From positions 1-10,291 of the forward strand of contig JAJDEC010000446.1 of assembly GCA_029259995.1 (NCBI GenBank): 10,291 nucleotides of DNA, read 5' to 3'. Positions within the stretch are counted from its first letter, which is position 1. Every line of letters begins with the position of its first letter. This document shows, piece by piece, positions 1-5,851 of this stretch. The translations under genes were made by a program, and so were the position numbers. The DNA comes from Phycisphaerae bacterium (lineage in GTDB: Bacteria; Planctomycetota; Phycisphaerae; UBA1845; UTPLA1). The notes beneath the pieces were generated by a model. It did not search any database and was not told where the DNA came from. It saw only the letters and a program-made list of their open reading frames with translations.

Positions 1-639
1 GATGATTCGCTCCATCGCTATGAAAACGATCTCCGCGACGTTTGCTCACACAACGGCGTGCATTACCTGGACGCCGAGCCCTATTACGCAAACGATGTGG
101 CCATTGTCGGCAACATGGGTTGGTACGATTTCTCGTTCCGCCCTTCAAAGCTCAGAATTCCTCTCAGGTTCTATCAGTCCAAAGTCGCCCCCGGCGCGGC
201 GGAACGACTGGGAAATCATCAGCATCTCGTGGACAGGTCGGAAGACATTCCCGAAGGCGCGCTGTGCGTCACGACGCGCTGGATGGATGGCGAACGCGTC
301 AACCTGACAGACAGCGACGTAACATTCACGCAACGCCTCGGCGACAAATTCCGCGTCCATCTCGCCGAGGCCAGCGAGCGAGCTGAACGTATCTGCGCCA
401 TTGTTCATCATGTGCCGTTTGCCGAACTCGTCCCCCACAGCATCCTGCCCAATTGGGAATTTGCGACGGCTTTTCATGGCAGCGAACTCTTCGGAGAAAT
501 TATTCTCGACTTTCCGAAAGTGCGCCGCGTTTTCTGCGGTCACATACATAAGACGATGCGATGCCGACGAGGTGACGTCGAGGCGACATCCATCGGTTCG
601 ACCTATAAGGAGAAGGCGTATGAGATCTTCGATCTTTAG
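1..639 (+). CDS. Calcineurin-like metallophosphoesterase, 3' part (5' end outside window)
   Basis: The reading frame is open from base 1 to the TAG at 637-639, giving 212 visible residues of a gene that begins upstream. Visible motifs fit the C-terminal two thirds of a calcineurin-like phosphoesterase: GNMGWYD at visible residues 37-43, in the place where GNHD-type motifs sit, then HHVPF at 136-140 and GHIHK at 180-184. The last two supply metal-binding histidines in this superfamily. The N-terminal DxH metal motif should lie outside the window. The family hydrolyses phosphomono- or phosphodiester bonds with a two-metal centre; the substrate cannot be told from this sequence. No signal peptide or membrane segment is visible in this part. 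The last 20 bases overlap the start of the protease gene, and its ribosome-binding site lies inside this coding region, so the two are probably co-transcribed and may be translationally coupled. Confidence 0.85.
   Translation, partial: DDSLHRYENDLRDVCSHNGVHYLDAEPYYANDVAIVGNMGWYDFSFRPSKLRIPLRFYQSKVAPGAAERLGNHQHLVDRSEDIPEGALCVTTRWMDGERVNLTDSDVTFTQRLGDKFRVHLAEASERAERICAIVHHVPFAELVPHSILPNWEFATAFHGSELFGEIILDFPKVRRVFCGHIHKTMRCRRGDVEATSIGSTYKEKAYEIFDL
607..612 (+). promoter_or_regulatory. Shine-Dalgarno site that fixes the HtrA start
   Basis: AAGGAG lies 7 bases before the ATG at 620, inside the end of the phosphoesterase gene. It supports ATG 620 over the in-frame ATG at 401, which would add 73 residues translated out of frame from phosphoesterase coding sequence. 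Confidence 0.75.
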
Positions 640-2071
640 CAACGCAGTTGGAATCGATAATCCGCGTCGCGCCGCGGCGTCCGCGCTTCTTGCGATGTCA
701 GTGTGTCTGGCGAATTGCGTGACAACGGCATTCGCCCAGGCCACGCCGATGCAGCCAATCGGATCGGGGGACGCCGCAACGTCGAATCGCGCCGAACGCG
801 TAACGCCGATTGTGCGCGTCTTTCAGCAGGCCAGTCCCGCTGTTGTCAATTTGTCGACATCGCGCGTTGTGACTGTGCGTCGTACGCAGGGATTCGGCAG
901 CCTTTTTGATGAGATCTTCGACGTGCCGACTGCGCCCCGGCAATACAAGACGCAGAGCGTCGGCTCCGGATTCGTCATTCACAAGGAGGGCTACATCGTG
1001 ACGAACGCGCATGTGGTGGAACGGGCCGCCGAAATCAAGGCGACGTTCGCCGACGGAACAGAACTCGACGCCCGCGAAGTCGCCGTCGATCGGCAACGAG
1101 ATCTCGCCGTCCTCAAAGTCGAGGCCCACAAGCCGCTTCCATTTCTCAAGCTCGGCCGCAGCGACGATCTCATGCAGGGCGAAACTGTCATCGTCATCGG
1201 CAATCCGCTCGGCTATCAGCATACAATCACGACAGGCATCATCAGCGCACTCGATCGGGAACTCGTTTTCGACAAGGATCACGTCTATTCCGAGTTGATC
1301 CAGACCGACGCTTCGATTAATCCCGGCAACTCCGGCGGTCCATTGCTCAACATCCTCGGCGAACTGATCGGCATCAATTCGGCGATTCGCGGCGACGCGC
1401 AGAACATCGGGTTTGCGATTCCCGTCAATCAACTGCACAAGCTCCTTCCGGAAATGCTCGACATCGAACGATTGCGCCGTGTTACATTCGGGGTCCATTT
1501 CGAAGGCGACATCGCGTCGCGCCCGGAGCGCGGTGTTCGCGTCAAGGCCGTCGACCCCAAATCAAAGGCGGCCGAAGTCGGCGTTCAACCAGGCGATGTC
1601 CTGACGGCCATCGACAACCTCCCGACGCCCAATTTCATGGAAGCATTCAGCCTGCTCGCACGGACTCCGACGGGCCAATCGCTCAAGCTGGACCTGCAAC
1701 GAACGGGCGGCATGCGCAAGAGTGTCGAAGTGCCGCTCGCCGTTCGACCGACGGCCAACGCGTCAGAAATGATGACGCGATTTTTCGGCGTCGCCGTTCG
1801 CGAGATGACGCGGCGCGATCGGGATCGCTATCGACTCCGCCGCTCCGTCGGTCTCGTGATAGAGAGTGTCGCCCGGGGCAGCGAAGCCGAACGGGAAGGC
1901 CTTCGCGCTGGCGATGTCATCACGCAATTCGGCGGCTGGACCGTCAATGATCTCGCCGAACTCGCTCATCTCGTCAACCAGGTCAATTCCGGCGACGTGA
2001 TACCCATCCAACTCCTGCGGCCGCGACATGATGCCTTGCTGCGATTCGAACTCGGTCTCCGCGCCCGCTGA
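620..2071 (+). CDS. HtrA/DegP/DegQ-type periplasmic serine protease with two PDZ domains
   Basis: This 483-residue protein is close to the usual length of DegP/DegQ proteases, which degrade or refold damaged envelope proteins. Residues 1-39 form a signal peptide with an 18-residue hydrophobic core and a TAFA cleavage site before Gln40. The trypsin-like domain follows, with a complete catalytic triad: His131 in TNAHVV, Asp161 in RDLAVLKV and Ser238 in NPGNSGGPL. PDZ1 spans about 286-375 and PDZ2 about 386-478; both contain the typical GD-(V)-(L/I) stretch (PGDVLTAID, AGDVITQFGG). The start at ATG 620 is chosen because AAGGAG sits 7 bases upstream and because the signal peptide begins there. 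It overlaps the preceding phosphoesterase gene by 20 bases. It is followed by a convergent gene on the other strand 60 bases away, with no strong terminator hairpin between them. DegP versus DegQ (or other Do-like) identity cannot be settled from sequence alone. Confidence 0.95.
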   Translation: MRSSIFSNAVGIDNPRRAAASALLAMSVCLANCVTTAFAQATPMQPIGSGDAATSNRAERVTPIVRVFQQASPAVVNLSTSRVVTVRRTQGFGSLFDEIFDVPTAPRQYKTQSVGSGFVIHKEGYIVTNAHVVERAAEIKATFADGTELDAREVAVDRQRDLAVLKVEAHKPLPFLKLGRSDDLMQGETVIVIGNPLGYQHTITTGIISALDRELVFDKDHVYSELIQTDASINPGNSGGPLLNILGELIGINSAIRGDAQNIGFAIPVNQLHKLLPEMLDIERLRRVTFGVHFEGDIASRPERGVRVKAVDPKSKAAEVGVQPGDVLTAIDNLPTPNFMEAFSLLARTPTGQSLKLDLQRTGGMRKSVEVPLAVRPTANASEMMTRFFGVAVREMTRRDRDRYRLRRSVGLVIESVARGSEAEREGLRAGDVITQFGGWTVNDLAELAHLVNQVNSGDVIPIQLLRPRHDALLRFELGLRAR

Positions 2072-2131
2072 ACTCAGGGGCGAGTCGATGGGACATTCTC
2101 GACGAATCAAACGAGGTTCCGTGCAGCCGTG

Positions 2132-3010
2132 TCAGCGCCCTCGGCCTCGACCGTGTCGATTCCCTTGATTGCGATGGTTCGAGCCATTGCCGCGTCCTCG
2201 GCCGCAGCCTCGCCCAGGCCGTTCGGAATCTCCGTCACATCGGCGGCAATGCCGGCAACTGCAGGTGCACGTTCCGTTATTGTCATTGTCGTTCGGAGGC
2301 GAATCGTTCGAGCCCGTTGTCGGGCAGGTTCGCGGATCGTTCAGTCGCGCGACCGTCAGATAGTCGATCTCAAACGGATCGCTCCAGACTTCACCCGTCA
2401 GGGAATCCAGCGAAGTGATCCGGATGTCCGCGATTCCGAAAGTGGACACGATGCCGAAGAAGCCCTCGACTTCGTAGCCGCCGATTCGCGGAACGTTGTT
2501 CTCGACGATTGTGGTTGACGTGTTTCCGCACGCGTCTGTCACGTCCACGCGATAGATTGCGTCACGCAGGTTCCCGTCGTCAAAAATCCAGAAGCCGACG
2601 GCGCCCATTCGCCGGCCGGACTGCAACGGTGTCATTCGTGCTTCGGATCCCATCACGAGCGTGCCTTCGTACATCTGGCCTTCCCAGTGATAGAAGCTGC
2701 TGGGATGGAAAATGAACGGGGCGCCGCGATTCGTGTTCCCAAAGAGCGCCAGCTCAACACTGTTGACGGTCATCGCCATGACGACTTCGTTATTCGGGAA
2801 GACGCCCAGATCGTCGAAGAGAATCGTGTCCCCGGCACTCAGCCTTTCCTCGTTGTCAATTGCATCGATGAAGTCAGTGCTGCCCGTCGAATCAGAGCCG
2901 AAGGGTTCGAGAAAGACTTGAAACACAGGATCGGCGTCCTGCGAAAAGGCGCGCAGCGGCGCTACACTTAGAGTCATCAGAATGAAGAGCGCGAGTGTGT
3001 GCCGTGCCAT
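2132..3010 (-). CDS. Secreted protein of unknown function with Cys cluster and Arg/Gly-rich C-terminal tail
   Basis: I do not recognise the family. The 292-residue protein starts with a signal peptide (residues 1-23, cleavage near AFS before Gln24). Residues 25-223 look like a beta-rich secreted domain, with alternating hydrophobic stretches such as VVMAMTVNSVELALF and EVEGFFGIVSTFGIADIRIT. This style is common in extracellular proteins of Planctomycetota. An Asn/Asp-rich linker (about 233-246) leads to a cysteine cluster with C248, C250, C252, C255 and C258. The protein then ends in an Arg/Gly-rich tail (about 264-292) with repeated GRG units. Single cysteines also occur at 161, 229 and 269. 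The start is ATG 3010, because a signal peptide begins there and a G-run (GGGGGG) lies 7 bases upstream; a longer in-frame extension to 3223 reads through GC-rich intergenic sequence. The tail could be a surface, nucleic-acid or metal-binding segment, or could arise from a frameshift near the 3' end. Confidence 0.8.
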   Translation of the reverse strand: MARHTLALFILMTLSVAPLRAFSQDADPVFQVFLEPFGSDSTGSTDFIDAIDNEERLSAGDTILFDDLGVFPNNEVVMAMTVNSVELALFGNTNRGAPFIFHPSSFYHWEGQMYEGTLVMGSEARMTPLQSGRRMGAVGFWIFDDGNLRDAIYRVDVTDACGNTSTTIVENNVPRIGGYEVEGFFGIVSTFGIADIRITSLDSLTGEVWSDPFEIDYLTVARLNDPRTCPTTGSNDSPPNDNDNNGTCTCSCRHCRRCDGDSERPGRGCGRGRGNGSNHRNQGNRHGRGRGR

Positions 3011-3016
3011 AGCGGA

Positions 3017-3046
3017 ACCCCCCACATCGGTATCAAGGCCGATGTG
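3017..3046 (-). promoter_or_regulatory. Leader hairpin abutting the ribosome-binding G-run of the secreted-protein gene
   Basis: On the minus strand a perfect 8-base inverted repeat, CACATCGG / CCGATGTG (plus 3039-3046 and 3023-3030, 8-base loop), ends directly at the GGGGGG Shine-Dalgarno-like run that precedes ATG 3010 by 7 bases. Its position could affect ribosome access. A regulatory role is inferred from position only. Confidence 0.35.
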
Positions 3047-3290
3047 TTTCTCCCGAGCGCAAACTCGAGGTACATGTTCATGTCCCGCTGAATGTGGACG
3101 GCACGACCATCGAAAGGCGCGTGTCGCAAACGCGGACGCAGGTCCGCCACAGATCGTCGCGTTCGCCGTGCAAGGGGGAGCGAACGCCGGCCGCCGCCGA
3201 GCGCAATACTGCGCCATACTCAACCTACGATTCGATTGATTCAGGGCAAATCAGGGGGCGACAATCCCTTGTCGTCGTGGCAATAATCAA
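3047..3290. other. Intergenic stretch between acpS and the secreted-protein gene
   Basis: No convincing gene lies here. It holds a 6-base perfect hairpin (GCGGAC, loop GCAG, GTCCGC, 3132-3147), one copy of the TTGCGACACG motif on the minus strand (3120-3129) and a short direct repeat (TCAGGGCAAATCAGGGGG). The minus-strand promoter of the secreted-protein gene is probably within it, but no clean -35/-10 pair stands out. Confidence 0.5.
3120..3129 (-). promoter_or_regulatory. TTGCGACACG upstream motif, copy 1
   Basis: The minus strand reads TTGCGACACG, 109 bases upstream of the secreted-protein start at 3010. The same 10-mer occurs upstream of acpS and of the acyl ligase gene, on the same strand. 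It may be a -35-like element or an operator. No good -10 follows at 17 bases in this copy. Confidence 0.3.
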
Positions 3291-3314
3291 CCGGTTCCCA
3301 AGTTCATGAACCGG
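3291..3314 (-). terminator. Terminator-like hairpin after acpS
   Basis: A perfect 7-base inverted repeat CCGGTTC / GAACCGG with a 10-base loop lies 10 bases past the acpS stop codon. On the minus strand the stem is followed by TTGATTATT, a loose T-rich stretch. It is a plausible but not strong intrinsic terminator. Confidence 0.5.
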
Positions 3315-3324
3315 CCGTCCGGGT

Positions 3325-3708
3325 TCAATCCCCGATCCCGATCGCGCTGGCTGCGGCGTAATGTCCTGTATGTGTGATCGACAACAGAATCTGCGTCACG
3401 CCGAGTTCGTCGGCAATCGCTTTCGTCCTGCCGGACAACGAAACCTGCGGCGCGCCGGCCTTGTTGTTCAGCACTTCGATATCCGTCCAGGCGATTTCAC
3501 CACGCCATCCTGTGCCGATAACCTTCAGAATCGCCTCTTTCGCCGCCCATCGCCCCGCAATGTTCGGCAATGGGTTCTTCCGCCGTTCGCAATACGCCCG
3601 TTCTGCTGCCGTCAGGATCCGATCGAGAAACCGATCCGGATGCCGCCGCCAGACTTCCTCGATCCGCTTCGTCTCCACGAGATCGATGCCATGTCCGATG
3701 ATCCGCAT
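3325..3708 (-). CDS. acpS: Holo-[acyl-carrier-protein] synthase
   Basis: AcpS moves the 4'-phosphopantetheine group from coenzyme A to a serine of apo-acyl carrier protein, switching on fatty acid synthesis in the cytoplasm. The 127-residue length is normal for the family. The N-terminal GIDLVE motif (residues 7-12) carries the Mg-binding Asp9, and WAAKEAILK (54-62) carries Glu58 and the conserved lysines. The C-terminal SITHT segment (110-114) carries the expected His113 near CoA. The start is ATG 3708, giving the usual MRIIGHGIDL opening. There is no clear Shine-Dalgarno: AGGG lies immediately before the ATG, so initiation may depend little on one. The gene is divergent from the GSCFA gene. 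A 13-base sequence 25 bases upstream (3734-3746) is identical to one upstream of the acyl ligase gene. Confidence 0.95.
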   Translation of the reverse strand: MRIIGHGIDLVETKRIEEVWRRHPDRFLDRILTAAERAYCERRKNPLPNIAGRWAAKEAILKVIGTGWRGEIAWTDIEVLNNKAGAPQVSLSGRTKAIADELGVTQILLSITHTGHYAAASAIGIGD

Positions 3709-3733
3709 CCCTGTACGCTAGTGAATGCCCGTC

Positions 3734-3746
3734 CGTGTCGCAACTT
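3734..3746 (-). promoter_or_regulatory. AAGTTGCGACACG upstream motif, copy 2 (acpS)
   Basis: The 13 bases AAGTTGCGACACG on the minus strand, 25 bases before acpS, are identical to those at 7654-7666 before the acyl ligase gene. If TTGCGA serves as a -35 box, 17 bases later comes TAGCGT (3 of 6 matches to TATAAT), which would put the transcript start almost at the acpS ATG. An operator role is equally possible. Confidence 0.35.
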
Positions 3747-3917
3747 TAAGACTCTTTTCGCAGCCAATCCATTTGATGTTGCATTGCGTCAGAAACAAAA
3801 ACGACGAATTGTCCTAAACCCCGTGTTGTCGAATCAAGCAAAGCCACGTCCACGGACGATGCACCCAACAGGACCGCGACCGTCAGGGAGACGGATCGCC
3901 TTACGCCATGCCGCCAT

Positions 3918-4934
3918 GTGCGATCGCGCAGGAATTGCGCCGATACGTCGGGCCGGCCCGAGATAACCTGCAGAACGTCGGAGCGTCTCCCAATCGGCAA
4001 TCAACAGCACATCACGAGCTACGACATCCCGGATCGCGCCCGCTTCGATACCGCGCGCTTCGATCGCCCCGACCTGGGACTCGAAGTCCGTCCGTCGTTT
4101 CAAATCGGGCCCGACGATCGAATCTTCGTCATCGGCAGCTGTTTCGCACGCGAGATCGACACGGCCCTCACACGCGCCGGATTCCATGTCGGCGGCGGTT
4201 CCGTTGGCAACAAGTACAACAACTTCAGCATGCTCCAGTCGCTGGCGTGGACACTGGACGCGGCGACGTTCCATGAAGGACTCATCGCCGAAATGAACGA
4301 CAACCAGTGGTTCGATGGTCATCGCCATCCTGTCGAGTACCACGCAAGCCCGACAGCCGCCGTGAGAGCGCATCGTGAATTACTCGAAAGAGTTCGCGAC
4401 GCGCTCAATGACGCTGACGTCATCATTATCACGCTGGGCCTCGTCGAAGCCTGGCGCGACAAGGCGGCGGCTGCCTGGCTCAACTGCACGCCGCCGACGA
4501 ACGTGTGTGACTATGTGAACCGATACGAATGCATTCGCACGACGCACGGACAGAATCTGGATGCGTTGCTGCAGATCTTCGAACTGCTGAATAATCACAA
4601 GCCGCGCCGAATTGTGTGCTCCGTCTCCCCTGTGCCGCTGTTTGCGACCTTTACGGACGATGACGTTCTCGTGGCCAATGCATACAGCAAAGCGACACTT
4701 CGCTCCGTCGTCAGCGAAGCCATCGCCGACGCCAATGGGCGTGGCGCATCGACCGACTACTTCCCGAGCTACGAATTGGCCACGCTCGCCCCGCGCGAAT
4801 GCGTCTGGCGAGAACAACACGCAAACGGTGATTCCGACGGCCGGCACGTCCGGCCGGAATTTGTCCGAGACGTCATCCTGCCTGCCTTCTTGAATCGATA
4901 TTTCCGCGAGTGCCCGTTGGCGCTCGGGAAATGA
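3918..4934 (+). CDS. GSCFA-domain protein (SGNH-hydrolase-like)
   Basis: The signature GSCFA is present at residues 73-77, just after a beta-strand (DRIFVI), and opens a domain that runs to about residue 327. Further family blocks are TLGLVEAW (172-179), DYFPSYEL (280-287) and DGRH (307-310). In the SGNH/GDSL hydrolase fold these correspond to the nucleophile block, the Gly/Asn block and the C-terminal Asp-x-x-His, so Ser74 with Asp307 and His310 is the likely catalytic set. The family is poorly characterised, and an ester- or acyl-handling role is an inference from the fold. No signal peptide is seen. The start is uncertain: GTG 3918 is the only standard start codon in the frame after the stop at 3774, and it has no Shine-Dalgarno at proper distance. 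The first about 30 residues look unlike a protein core. The 338-residue length fits a GSCFA domain plus a short N-terminal extension. Confidence 0.85.
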   Translation: MRSRRNCADTSGRPEITCRTSERLPIGNQQHITSYDIPDRARFDTARFDRPDLGLEVRPSFQIGPDDRIFVIGSCFAREIDTALTRAGFHVGGGSVGNKYNNFSMLQSLAWTLDAATFHEGLIAEMNDNQWFDGHRHPVEYHASPTAAVRAHRELLERVRDALNDADVIIITLGLVEAWRDKAAAAWLNCTPPTNVCDYVNRYECIRTTHGQNLDALLQIFELLNNHKPRRIVCSVSPVPLFATFTDDDVLVANAYSKATLRSVVSEAIADANGRGASTDYFPSYELATLAPRECVWREQHANGDSDGRHVRPEFVRDVILPAFLNRYFRECPLALGK

Positions 4935-4947
4935 CGGATAGAAACGA

Positions 4948-4986
4948 CAAACCGGCTCAATGTCCCATGGACATCGAGCCGGTTTG
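4948..4986 (+). terminator. 18-base-pair terminator-like hairpin after the GSCFA gene
   Basis: Arms CAAACCGGCTCAATGTCC (4948-4965) and GGACATCGAGCCGGTTTG (4969-4986) pair over 17 of 18 positions around a CAT loop, with one A-C mismatch on the plus strand. It begins 13 bases after the GSCFA stop. No T-run follows on either strand, so it may act as a transcript-end stabiliser or in concert with Rho rather than as a classical intrinsic terminator. Confidence 0.65.
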
Positions 4987-5008
4987 CACCAATGAGTGAA
5001 GTATTGCC

Positions 5009-5058
5009 CGCCAATCCGATCACATGACGTGATAAGTCGGCCGCCTTACGGATTGGCG
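5009..5058. repeat. Compact inverted-repeat element that folds as a three-way junction
   Basis: The outer arms CGCCAATCCG (5009-5018) and CGGATTGGCG (5049-5058) are perfectly complementary over 10 bases. Between them lie two further hairpins: TCAC/GTGA around the ATGAC loop (5020-5032, ATCAC/GTGAT if T5033 is used) and TAAG/CTTA around an 8-base loop (5033-5048). Almost no unpaired bases are left at the junction. This could be a small structured RNA, a leader element or a REP-like repeat. No function is asserted. Confidence 0.5.
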
Positions 5059-5250
5059 TCTCTTCCCAACGTGCGCACAAACTCGCGTGCGAGGCGCGTC
5101 CTCTCCTCTTCTCATGCTAGGCGGCCCACAAGTGTCTCTCGTTACGGGGATTCCGACAAACTCGTTCCAAAATGACAGCGACTGATACACTTGTAACTGA
5201 CAATGATGGTGACAGGAGTCTCATTCAGTTGGGCGATCTGGTAGAAATTC

Positions 5251-5286
5251 GGCTATTGCATGGCCCAATAGCCATCTAAGATAGCC
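5251..5286 (+). promoter_or_regulatory. Leader hairpin with alternative pairing before the RidA-family gene
   Basis: GGCTATTG (5251-5258) pairs perfectly with CAATAGCC (5266-5273) around a 7-base loop. A direct repeat of ATAGCCA (5268-5274 and 5281-5287) means that GGCTAT could instead pair with ATAGCC at 5281-5286. ATCTAAGAT (5274-5282) is itself a palindrome between them. The element ends 8 bases before the GGAGG Shine-Dalgarno, so it lies where an operator or leader switch could act. Confidence 0.35.
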
Positions 5287-5293
5287 AGAGACT

Positions 5294-5298
5294 GGAGG
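5294..5298 (+). promoter_or_regulatory. Shine-Dalgarno site of the RidA-family gene
   Basis: GGAGG sits 5 bases before ATG 5304 and fixes the start of the twin-arginine signal peptide. Confidence 0.7.
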
Positions 5299-5303
5299 TT
5301 GGT

Positions 5304-5801
5304 ATGGGACATGTGCGAGAGTCACGACGCGGTTTTTTATCCAGATTCAGTCAGGCAGTCATTGGCGCCGCGGCAGTCGTCGCTGCCACTGACGCAGCGA
5401 CGGCCGACGATGATCCCCCGAAGAAGCGACGCCGAAGTCGGCGTGTCACTTATCCTTCGCGGGATTCCAAATTCTTTTCCCGTGCCGTCAAGTATGACAA
5501 CACGATTTATGTGTCGGGCGTCCTGGGGACGGACAAACATGGACGCCTCGAAAACGACTTCGAACTGCAGTCCATGCGAGCCATGCTCAATTTAAAGGAA
5601 GCCATCGAGCGGAGCGGTTCGGATATTCGCAATGTTCTCAAATGCACGTGTTTTCTGACGCAGTCGCTCGATTTCGCGAAATTCAATGACGTGTATGCCA
5701 AGTTCTTTCCGGATGCGCCGCCGGCGCGGTCGACCGTCGTCGTCAAGGAGTTGCTCAAACAAGGCGCCAAAGTCGAAATCGACTGCATTTGCCACGCATG
5801 A
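5304..5801 (+). CDS. RidA/YjgF/YER057c-family protein with twin-arginine signal peptide
   Basis: Residues 1-34 form a Tat signal: SRRGFL at 7-12 matches the S/T-R-R-x-F-L consensus, then comes the hydrophobic stretch AVIGAAAVVAA and an ATA cleavage site before Asp35. The mature part starts with an acidic/basic linker containing KKRRRSRR (40-47). A RidA domain follows from about residue 54 to 165, with YVSGVLG (69-75), a central NLKEAIERSGSDIRNVLK helix and the C-terminal ARSTVVV (141-147) and KVEID (156-160) blocks. Arg142 corresponds to the catalytic arginine of RidA enzymes that hydrolyse reactive enamine/imine intermediates such as 2-aminoacrylate; the family usually works in the cytosol as a trimer. 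Here export of a folded protein is predicted, and the extracytoplasmic substrate is unknown. The start is well supported by GGAGG 5 bases upstream. The gene converges with the acyl ligase gene 50 bases away. Confidence 0.9.
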   Translation: MGHVRESRRGFLSRFSQAVIGAAAVVAATDAATADDDPPKKRRRSRRVTYPSRDSKFFSRAVKYDNTIYVSGVLGTDKHGRLENDFELQSMRAMLNLKEAIERSGSDIRNVLKCTCFLTQSLDFAKFNDVYAKFFPDAPPARSTVVVKELLKQGAKVEIDCICHA

Positions 5802-5851
5802 CGGCGGCGCTCAAGAGTGCCTGCCGAACTCGGAGGGCAATGTAATCCGGC

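Larger units (their letters stand above)
4987..5303. other. Intergenic region between the GSCFA gene and the Tat-RidA gene
   Basis: No protein-coding gene is supported here. Apart from the two structured elements listed separately (5009-5058 and 5251-5286), it is less GC-rich in its right half than the surrounding genes. The promoter of the RidA-family gene is expected in this region, but I find only weak -35/-10 pairs, for example TACACT near 5185-5190. Confidence 0.5.

Noticed and set aside
707..720. Lipobox-like LANC in the HtrA signal peptide (Cys33)
   Set aside because: Asn at the position before Cys is not accepted by a normal lipobox, and an AFA signal peptidase I site follows.
698..1498. 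Minus-strand 266-residue open frame
   Set aside because: Antisense to the HtrA gene with its intact catalytic triad; no recognisable motif.
3011..3223. N-terminal extension of the secreted protein (71 extra residues)
   Set aside because: The signal peptide starts at ATG 3010 and the extension would cover the leader hairpin and the shared motif.
3746..4000. Minus-strand 84-residue open frame with a hydrophobic stretch (SVSLTVAVLLGASSVDVALL) upstream of acpS
   Set aside because: It overlaps the start of the GSCFA frame, has codon use unlike its neighbours, shows no clear ribosome-binding site, and the sequence looks like no known family. It could be revisited if the GSCFA start proves to be after 4000.
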